From JAJFJD01 sp965228425 (GTDB lineage: Bacteria > Pseudomonadota > Alphaproteobacteria > UBA8366), in NCBI GenBank assembly GCA_965228425.1, contig OZ245815.1, positions 744,001 through 808,000 on the forward strand: a stretch of 64,000 nucleotides of DNA, read 5' to 3'. The position numbers and the translations under genes were made by a program. Below are positions 33,088 through 39,784 of the stretch, one piece after another (the stretch's first letter is position 1; each line of letters begins with the position of its first letter). A model generated the notes under the pieces. The model saw nothing but the letters and a program-made list of their open reading frames with translations, was not told the origin of the DNA and did not search any database.

Positions 33088-33830
33088 GCCAGATCGCCAT
33101 TATCACCGGCGGCAGCCGGGGCATCGGGGCGACCTGTGCGCGGCTTCTCGCCACGCAGGGCTACGATATCGCGCTGACCTATCTCGCCAACGCGGATAAG
33201 GCCGAAGCCGTCGCCGAAGACGTGCGCGCGGCCGGGCGGCGGGCCATCACGCTGCAGGCGGATATGGCGGTGGAAGCCGATATCCTGCGCATGTTCGAAA
33301 CGGTGGACCGGGAGTTGGGACCGGTCACCGCCATGATCAACAATGCCGGCATCACCGGCGGGTTCGCCCGCATCGAAGATGTGGACAGCGACGTGGTCCG
33401 GCGCGTGATGGACGCCAACGTGACCGGCTCGATCCTGTGCTGCCGAGAAGCGGTCAAACGCATGTCGACCAAATTCGGCGGCGCGGGCGGTGTGATCATC
33501 AATCTGTCGTCGCTTGCGGCCTTCACCGGCAGCCCGAACGACTATGTCTATTACGCGGCCAGCAAGGCGGCGGTGAACGTGCTGACGGTAGGCTTGGCCA
33601 AAGAAGTGGCGGGCGACGGCATCCGCGTCAACGCGGTGGCGCCGGGCGCCGCGGACACGGATATCCATGCCGACGGCGGGCAACCGGATCGCCCGGCCCG
33701 TCTTGCCAAGATTTTGCCGATGAAACGGATCGCCACGCCGGAAGAAGTCGCCGCCACGGTGGCGTTCCTGCTGTCGGACGGCGCGTCGTACATCAGCGGC
33801 GCCGTGGTGCCGGTCACGGGCGCCGCCTGA
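33084..33830 (+). CDS. Short-chain dehydrogenase/reductase
   Basis: A 248-residue classical SDR. The cofactor motif is TGGSRGIG (about residues 8-15), NNAG is near residue 88, and the catalytic Ser, Tyr and Lys are in NLSSLAAF and YYAASKAAV. RVNAVAPGAADTDIH follows, and the C-terminal end is YISGAVVPVTG. The acidic residue expected after beta-2 for NAD specificity is not obvious, so NADP use is possible. Third gene of the PhyH-SAF-SDR operon, coupled by ATGA to the second. It probably oxidises or reduces an alcohol made or used by its neighbours. Confidence 0.9.
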   Translation: MSQIAIITGGSRGIGATCARLLATQGYDIALTYLANADKAEAVAEDVRAAGRRAITLQADMAVEADILRMFETVDRELGPVTAMINNAGITGGFARIEDVDSDVVRRVMDANVTGSILCCREAVKRMSTKFGGAGGVIINLSSLAAFTGSPNDYVYYAASKAAVNVLTVGLAKEVAGDGIRVNAVAPGAADTDIHADGGQPDRPARLAKILPMKRIATPEEVAATVAFLLSDGASYISGAVVPVTGAA

Positions 33831-33948
33831 ATTCCGCCAATTGCGATCAATCTTACCGGGCGCGCTTGCAAACCGCGTCGACATCGTCGCAGAATGTTGT
33901 GGCTCAACAGGACATTAAGATCCGTTCGATCGGCAGAGGGGACTTTGG

Positions 33949-34620
33949 ATGACACGTGTGGGGCGCTTGGCCTTTATCGGCTTGGTGGTGTTGCTGGCGT
34001 TTCCGGCTTGGGGGGCGGATCGGGCCGGGTTTTATGCCGGCCTGCGCTTGGTCGGGTCGGTTGCCGACCTGAACGATGAACAGGCGACCGGATTCTCCGG
34101 ACCGCTTATCACGAATCACGGATCGGATCTCGTCGGTGGCGGCGGTGGCGTTATCGGCTATCGTTGGGGCCGATTTCCATTTCGCACCGAGCTCGAAATC
34201 GCGCACCGCGTCCGGTTCGACTGGGATGCGCGTGACGGCGGACCCCCGGCGGTCGGATACGAGAACAATCTCGACAACACCAGCGTGCTGTTCAACATTC
34301 TATTGGAATACCGCAACCTCAGCGATTTCACGCCTTTCTTCGGCGGTACGGTTGGTTGGTCGCGCAACAATTCGGAAATGCGGCGGACTGTCATCTCGAC
34401 GAACACTTCGGTGAACCAGAGCAACGCCGTCAACAACGTCGCGTGGGGCGTCATGATGGGGGTCGACTGGGGTATGAGCGAGAACTGGTCCGCCGAATTC
34501 GCCTATCGCTTCATCAACCTCGGCGAGGTGGACAGTGGCGTTTTTCCGGCGGGCGACCAGCTCAAGGCCGATCAATATGTTGGGCACGATATTTTGATTT
34601 CCGTCCTGTACAAATGGTGA
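33949..34620 (+). CDS. Outer-membrane beta-barrel protein
   Basis: A 223-residue protein with a Sec signal peptide (MTRVGRLAFIGLVVLLAFPAWG), cleaved near AWGA-D. The mature part begins DRAGFYAGLRLVGS and consists of alternating hydrophobic strands with Gly/Asn turns, ending ISVLYKW. A C-terminal aromatic residue is typical of BAM-inserted barrels. It resembles the opacity/OmpW-like OMP_b-brl group: small barrels with a FYAGL start and an EFAYRFINLGE segment near the end. Function (porin, adhesin or structural) is not shown. It stands alone, with GAGGGGA upstream of the ATG. Confidence 0.82.
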   Translation: MTRVGRLAFIGLVVLLAFPAWGADRAGFYAGLRLVGSVADLNDEQATGFSGPLITNHGSDLVGGGGGVIGYRWGRFPFRTELEIAHRVRFDWDARDGGPPAVGYENNLDNTSVLFNILLEYRNLSDFTPFFGGTVGWSRNNSEMRRTVISTNTSVNQSNAVNNVAWGVMMGVDWGMSENWSAEFAYRFINLGEVDSGVFPAGDQLKADQYVGHDILISVLYKW

Positions 34621-34707
34621 TATCGGACGACGCGCCCGTTAGCGGATTTCTTAATACCTGTTCGACTAGATTGCGGGCCAACACCGTTAGAAGCTGACCC
34701 GGGAATC

Positions 34708-35838
34708 ATGGTCGAAGGCCCACTGTTTGCGTATCGCGCGCTCCGGCGTTCGGGTGATCTGCAACCCGATCCGATGCAGGAGCTCGCCGCCGAAAAACTG
34801 CAAAGCTTGTACAAGGCTTTGGCGGGCTACGAACCGGCGAGTGGGACGCAGGGTTGGGCCGCGCGCTTGGGCTTTGGCCGGCGCGCCGAGGAGCCGCCTC
34901 AAGGGCTCTATATCTATGGCCCGGTGGGACGCGGCAAGTCGATGCTTATGGATTTGTTCTTCGATCATGCGCCGGTCGAAAAAAAGCGCCGTGTCCACTT
35001 TCATGAATTCATGATCGAAGTGCATGACTCGGTTCACGCCTGGCGGCAGGATTCGGCGAAGAAAAGCGATCGCGATCCCTTGCCGCAGATCGCCGCCGGC
35101 ATCGCGGCGGAGGCCTGGCTGCTGTGTTTCGACGAATTTCACGTCACCGACATTGCCGATGCCATGATTCTCGGCCGCTTGTTCACGTCGCTGTTCGAGA
35201 ACGGCGTCGTTGTTGTCACGACGTCCAATTTTCCGCCGGACGACTTGTACAAGGATGGCCTGCAGCGCCGGCGGTTCGTGCCCTTCATCGAACTGCTGAA
35301 AGAGAAGCTCGATTGCCTTGAATTGGCCTCACCGACCGATTACCGGTTGGCGCGGCTCAAGGCGATGCGCGTATTCCATTCGCCGTTGGGCGCCACGGCG
35401 ACGCGCAGCCTGGAGCAGGTCTTCGCCGACTTGACGGAAGGGGCCGACAGCGGGGCGGAGGAGGTTTCGGTCAAGGGGCGGACGGTGCCGGTGCCGCGTG
35501 CGGCCCGCGGCGTCGCCTGTTTCACCTTCGACGCCCTGTGCGGGCAGCCGCTGGGAGCCGAAGATTACATAACGATCGCGCGGCGCTATCATACCATCGT
35601 GCTCGACGGCGTGCCGCGCCTAACCGAGGATCGCCGCAACGAGGCGAAGCGGTTCATGACACTGATCGATGCGCTCTACGAGCATAAGGTCAACCTGGTC
35701 ATGGCGTCGGAAACGCCGCCGAACGACCTGTATAAAGGGGAGACGCATGCCTTCGAATTCGAGCGGACGATCAGCCGGCTGATGGAAATGCAGTCGACCG
35801 ACTATCTCGAATCGGATCATCGCGAAGCCGCCGAATGA
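34708..35838 (+). CDS. zapE: Cell division protein ZapE (AFG1-like ATPase)
   Basis: A 376-residue P-loop ATPase. The Walker A is YIYGPVGRGKSMLMDLFF at about residues 69-86, Walker B is LLCFDEFHVTDIADAMIL near 145, and the sensor TTSNFPPDDLYKDGLQR and a late MASETPPNDLYKG are typical. ZapE acts late in Z-ring constriction, and its mitochondrial homologue AFG1/LACE1 functions in protein quality control. It precedes the mdh-suc block in many alphaproteobacteria, as here. Its stop overlaps the next gene start (ATGA at 35835). Confidence 0.95.
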   Translation: MVEGPLFAYRALRRSGDLQPDPMQELAAEKLQSLYKALAGYEPASGTQGWAARLGFGRRAEEPPQGLYIYGPVGRGKSMLMDLFFDHAPVEKKRRVHFHEFMIEVHDSVHAWRQDSAKKSDRDPLPQIAAGIAAEAWLLCFDEFHVTDIADAMILGRLFTSLFENGVVVVTTSNFPPDDLYKDGLQRRRFVPFIELLKEKLDCLELASPTDYRLARLKAMRVFHSPLGATATRSLEQVFADLTEGADSGAEEVSVKGRTVPVPRAARGVACFTFDALCGQPLGAEDYITIARRYHTIVLDGVPRLTEDRRNEAKRFMTLIDALYEHKVNLVMASETPPNDLYKGETHAFEFERTISRLMEMQSTDYLESDHREAAE

Positions 35839-36296
35839 GCGATTTCCAACCGCCCGAGGGCGAAACCGAGGTCATCCGCCCGTCCGTTCTGCACAACGGT
35901 TTCCTGGCGCTCGGCTGCGTCCTGGGCGCCGCGGTCATGTTCAAACTGGACCCCGGAAAGGTTCAAGGCGCCGTGTATATGGGAGGGTTCCTCGCCTTCG
36001 GCGCGCTGGTCATCATGTCGTCGCATTTACCGGGCTCGACGGGAATTTGGGTCGACCGCGACGGTTTCCTGGTGCGCGACATGTATAAGTCGGAACGCTA
36101 TCGCTGGGAGGAAGTCAGCCCCTTCCACATCCGCAAGAAATTGTTCGGCAAGGGAATCGAATTCGCCTACCAGCCGTCCGACGGCGGACCGCTCGAGGTT
36201 CGGTTTCTGCCGCGCGGTCTCGGCGGGGCGCCATGGCAAATTGCGAAACGCATGAACGATTGGCATTCATGGGCCGGCGGCGGGTTTTCGAATTAG
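35835..36296 (+). CDS. Membrane protein with PH-like C-terminal domain, unknown function
   Basis: A 153-residue protein with two hydrophobic helices (about 18-38 and 48-66). After them comes a region that reads like a bacterial PH-like strand pattern: GIWVDRDGFLVRDMY, YRWEEVSPFHIRKK. The sequence ends GGAPWQIAKRMNDW. The start ATG overlaps the zapE stop, which indicates coupling. The pattern of a TM pair followed by GI-x-V-D-x-x-G resembles the bPH/STM3941-type families, but I am not certain of the family and give no function. Confidence 0.65.
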   Translation: MSDFQPPEGETEVIRPSVLHNGFLALGCVLGAAVMFKLDPGKVQGAVYMGGFLAFGALVIMSSHLPGSTGIWVDRDGFLVRDMYKSERYRWEEVSPFHIRKKLFGKGIEFAYQPSDGGPLEVRFLPRGLGGAPWQIAKRMNDWHSWAGGGFSN

Positions 36297-36432
36297 GCCC
36301 GCGGCCGGACAAGCCCTTGCCCTGCGGGGCGTTACACTGTAGGAAACCGCCACCTGCGTGCCGGAAATCGGTCCGCCGCGGGACGCGGGCGGATCACCCA
36401 CCGCCCGCCAACAGCTTAACGACGGGGGTACC

Positions 36433-37416
36433 ATGGCTCGCAATAAAATCGCGCTGGTCGGCGCAGGCAACATCGGCGGCACGCTCGCGCTGCTCGCCGG
36501 ATTGAAAAAGCTTGGCGACGTCGCGCTTGTCGACATTGTCAAAGGCGTTCCGCAGGGCAAGGCGCTCGATCTCGAACAGGCTTCGACCATCGAGGGCTTC
36601 GACGCGAATATGAAAGGCTCGCAGAGTTACACTGCGCTGCGCGGCGCGGACGTCGTGATCGTCACGGCCGGCATCGCACGCAAACCGGGGATGAGCCGCG
36701 ACGATCTGCTCGGCATCAACATGAATGTCATGAAACAGGTCGGCGCGGGCATCAAGAAATACTGCCCGAAGGCTTTCGTGATCTGCATCACCAATCCGCT
36801 CGACGTGATGGTCCACGTGCTGCGCAACGCCTGCGGTCTGCCGCATAATCGCGTCGTCGGCATGGCCGGCGTTCTCGACTCCGCGCGCTTCCGGTTGTTT
36901 CTGGCGCAGGAATTCGACGTTTCCGTCGACGATGTAACGGCCTTCGTCCTGGGTGGCCACGGCGATTCGATGGTCCCGCTTGTGCGCTATTCGACGGTGG
37001 CGGGGATTCCCGTGCCGGATCTGATCAAGATGGGCTGGTCCACCACGCAACGCATCAATGAGATCGTGAAGCGGACGGCAAACGGCGGCGGCGAAATCGT
37101 CGCGCTGCTGGGCAATGGCTCGGCTTTCTACGCACCGGCCTCGTCGGCGATTTCGATGGCCGAATCCTATCTGCACGACCGTAAGCGCGTGCTGCCCTGC
37201 GCGGCCTATGTGAAGGGCCAGTATGGGTTGAGGGGGCTTTACGTCGGCGTTCCCGTCGTGATCGGCGCCAAAGGGGTCGAACGGGTCGTCGAGATCAAGC
37301 TCAATGCGTCGGAAAAGAAGAAATTTCAGAATTCCGTGAAGGCGGTACGCGATTTGATCCGCGATTGCGAGAAACTGGAAAAAGCGGAAAAAAAGAAACC
37401 CGCAAAAAAGAAGTAA
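36433..37416 (+). CDS. mdh: Malate dehydrogenase (LDH-like type)
   Basis: A 327-residue NAD-dependent TCA enzyme of the lactate-dehydrogenase-like MDH group found in alphaproteobacteria. The motifs are ALVGAGNIGG at the start, GIARKPGMSRDDLL (active-site loop; the substrate-specificity Arg), CITNPLDVM, and the catalytic His in LGGHGDSMVPL. The last 14 residues (EKLEKAEKKKPAKK) form a basic Lys-rich tail not usual for MDH. I chose the ATG at 36433 because an upstream frame to 36358 is outside the conserved fold. sucC follows after 205 bases that contain two repeat elements. Confidence 0.97.
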   Translation: MARNKIALVGAGNIGGTLALLAGLKKLGDVALVDIVKGVPQGKALDLEQASTIEGFDANMKGSQSYTALRGADVVIVTAGIARKPGMSRDDLLGINMNVMKQVGAGIKKYCPKAFVICITNPLDVMVHVLRNACGLPHNRVVGMAGVLDSARFRLFLAQEFDVSVDDVTAFVLGGHGDSMVPLVRYSTVAGIPVPDLIKMGWSTTQRINEIVKRTANGGGEIVALLGNGSAFYAPASSAISMAESYLHDRKRVLPCAAYVKGQYGLRGLYVGVPVVIGAKGVERVVEIKLNASEKKKFQNSVKAVRDLIRDCEKLEKAEKKKPAKKK

Positions 37417-37433
37417 CCGTCCGCAATGGTTGT

Positions 37434-37470
37434 ACAGGTAACAAATGAATAACGGTTTTCTGTTACCTGT
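37434..37470. repeat. Inverted repeat downstream of mdh
   Basis: ACAGGTAACA (37434-37443) and TGTTACCTGT (37461-37470) are perfect 10-base inverted copies separated by 17 AT-rich bases. It may be an mdh 3' stem-loop or a regulator site. No T-run follows. Confidence 0.6.
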
Positions 37471-37496
37471 TCACCGTCGGCGGCGGTTGCGCCCAC

Positions 37497-37543
37497 TTGG
37501 CACGATGTTAAAGTGATGCCAAATCGCAGGTAGTGGTTTGGCA
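37497..37543 (+). promoter_or_regulatory. Triple TTGGCA/TGCCAA repeat upstream of sucC
   Basis: TTGGCA (37497-37502), TGCCAAA (37517-37523) and TTTGGCA (37537-37543) alternate in orientation, so the central copy can pair with either flank. Two mutually exclusive hairpins result. The array lies 79 bases before sucC in the leader. Confidence 0.45.
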
Positions 37544-37621
37544 TGCTTGGGGTGTGTGCGGTTGTAAGGGGAACCCGTCGGGAAGCGAAGCTTCACGATC
37601 TATTGTCGAAAGCGGCTTTAT

Positions 37622-38818
37622 ATGAACATTCATGAGTATCAGGCGAAGAGCCTGTTGGAACGCTTCGGGGTCGCAGTGCCGCGAGGTCATGTTGCATTTT
37701 CCGTCGACGAAGCGGCCAAGGCGGCAAAGGACCTGGGCGGTCCGGTCTGGGTCGTGAAGACGCAGATTCATGCGGGCGGCCGCGGTGCGGGCCATTTCAA
37801 GGACGATCCCGACGGCGGCGGCGGCGTGCGTCTCGCCAAATCCGAGGACGAGGTGCAGGCACATGCCGGCGCCATGCTCGGCAAGACCTTGGTGACCAAG
37901 CAGACCGGGCCGGCGGGCAAGGAAGTCCGGCGCCTCTATATCGAAGAAGGCTGCGATATCGACCGGGAGCTGTATCTCGCGATGCTGCTCGACCGGAATA
38001 CCAGCCGCGTCACCATCGTCGCGTCGACCGAAGGCGGCATGGAGATCGAGGAAGTCGCGGCCAAGACGCCCGAGAAGATCGTGCGCGTGGGCATCGACCC
38101 GATCACGGGAATTTCCGGGTTCCATGCCCGCAAGGTCGCCTTTGGCCTCGGCCTCGAAGGCAAACAGGTCTCCGCCGCGGTCAAGCTGTTGATGGGCATG
38201 TACAGGGCGTTTACCGAATTGGACGCCAGCCTCGTCGAGGTCAACCCTATGGTCGTCACCGGGGGCGGCGACGTCATCGCTCTCGACGCCAAGATGAATT
38301 TCGACGACAACGCGCTGTTCCGGCATCCGGATGTCGAAGAGATGCGCGACGAGACCGAAGAGGATCCGGCCGAACTCGAAGCCGCCGCGCATGAACTGAA
38401 CTACATCAAGCTCGACGGCAGCATCGGATGCATGGTCAACGGTGCGGGTCTCGCCATGGCGACGATGGACATCATCAAGCTCTATGGCTCCGAGCCGGCG
38501 AATTTCCTCGATGTCGGCGGCAGTGCCACGACGGAACGCGTGACCACCGCCTTCAAGATCATCCTGTCCGACGATAACGTGAAGGGCATCCTGGTGAACA
38601 TCTTCGGCGGCATTATGCGCTGCGACATCATCGCCGAAGGCGTGGTCGCCGCGGCCAAGGAAGTGAAGCTGGCGGTGCCGTTGGTCGTACGGCTCGAAGG
38701 GACGAATGTGGATTTGGGCAAGAAGATCATGGCCGATTCGGGCCTGCCGATCATCTCCGCCGACAATCTTGCGGATGCGGCCGAAAAGGTCGTCACCGCG
38801 GTGAAGGAGGCAGGCTGA
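37622..38818 (+). CDS. sucC: Succinyl-CoA ligase (ADP-forming) beta subunit
   Basis: A 398-residue ATP-grasp subunit; with SucD it makes ATP or GTP and succinate from succinyl-CoA. MNIHEYQAKSLLERFGVAVP is the typical start. VKTQIHAGGRGAGHF covers part of the nucleotide site, and GGGDVIALDAKMNFDDNAL and the FVNIFGGI-like segment LVNIFGGIMRCD are present. There is no obvious ribosome site before the ATG at 37622. The stop and the sucD start overlap by one base (TGATG), so the two subunits are coupled for balanced expression. Confidence 0.98.
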   Translation: MNIHEYQAKSLLERFGVAVPRGHVAFSVDEAAKAAKDLGGPVWVVKTQIHAGGRGAGHFKDDPDGGGGVRLAKSEDEVQAHAGAMLGKTLVTKQTGPAGKEVRRLYIEEGCDIDRELYLAMLLDRNTSRVTIVASTEGGMEIEEVAAKTPEKIVRVGIDPITGISGFHARKVAFGLGLEGKQVSAAVKLLMGMYRAFTELDASLVEVNPMVVTGGGDVIALDAKMNFDDNALFRHPDVEEMRDETEEDPAELEAAAHELNYIKLDGSIGCMVNGAGLAMATMDIIKLYGSEPANFLDVGGSATTERVTTAFKIILSDDNVKGILVNIFGGIMRCDIIAEGVVAAAKEVKLAVPLVVRLEGTNVDLGKKIMADSGLPIISADNLADAAEKVVTAVKEAG

Positions 38819-39693
38819 TGGCGGTTCTGGTCGACAAGGATACGAAGGTCATCTGTCAGGGCTTCACCGGCGCGCAGGGCACCTTCCACTCGGAACAGGC
38901 GATAGCCTACGGCACCAACATGGTCGGCGGCGTCACGCCCGGTAAGGGCGGCACGACGCATCTCGACCTGCCGGTGTTCGACACCGTCGCCGACGCGGTC
39001 GAAAAGGTCGGCGCGGACGCGAGTGCCATCTACGTGCCGCCGCCTTTTGCCGCGGACGCCATCCTCGAGGCGATCGACGCGGAGATTCCGCTGATCGTGT
39101 GCATCACCGAGGGCATCCCCGTTCTCGACATGATCAAGGTGAAGCGGGCGCTGCAAACGTCCAATTCGCGTCTGATCGGTCCGAACTGTCCGGGCGTGAT
39201 CACGCCGGACGAATGCAAGATCGGCATCATGCCGGGGCATATCCACAAACGCGGCATCATCGGGGTCATCTCGCGCTCCGGCACGTTGACTTACGAAGCC
39301 GTGGCCCAGACCACGGTGACCGGCCTCGGCCAGACAAGCTGCATCGGCATCGGCGGCGATCCGGTGAACGGTACGAATTTCGTCGAGAGCTTGGAAATGT
39401 TCGTGGCCGACGACGAAACCCAAGGCATCATCATGATCGGCGAAATCGGCGGCGACGCGGAAGCGGATGGCGCTGCTTTCATCAAGTCCTCGGGCACGAA
39501 GAAGCCGGTCGTCGGTTTCATCGCGGGCAAGACCGCCCCGCCGGGCCGCCGCATGGGCCATGCCGGCGCGGTGATATCCGGCGGCAAGGACACCGCCGAC
39601 CATAAGATCGAAGCGCTGCGCAGCGCGGGAATTCATGTCGCCGATAGCCCGGCCGAGTTGGGCACGACGATGTTGACGGCAATGAAGGGATAA
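38818..39693 (+). CDS. sucD: Succinyl-CoA ligase (ADP-forming) alpha subunit
   Basis: A 291-residue CoA-binding and phosphohistidine subunit. The CoA Rossmann fold shows CQGFTGAQGTFHSEQA near the start, then YVPPPFAADAILEA, the LIGPNCPGVITP motif, and the active-site His in RRMGHAGAVISGG at about residue 246. The length is normal. It is coupled to sucC by a TGATG overlap and followed after about 90 bases by sucA. Confidence 0.98.
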   Translation: MAVLVDKDTKVICQGFTGAQGTFHSEQAIAYGTNMVGGVTPGKGGTTHLDLPVFDTVADAVEKVGADASAIYVPPPFAADAILEAIDAEIPLIVCITEGIPVLDMIKVKRALQTSNSRLIGPNCPGVITPDECKIGIMPGHIHKRGIIGVISRSGTLTYEAVAQTTVTGLGQTSCIGIGGDPVNGTNFVESLEMFVADDETQGIIMIGEIGGDAEADGAAFIKSSGTKKPVVGFIAGKTAPPGRRMGHAGAVISGGKDTADHKIEALRSAGIHVADSPAELGTTMLTAMKG

Positions 39694-39784
39694 CGGCGCG
39701 GCACGTATCGTTACGATTGTGACGCGCGCCAAACATTAGCTGCCGCCCGTCTCCAACGCCGGGCGGACACCCAAGGGGGGTGAC

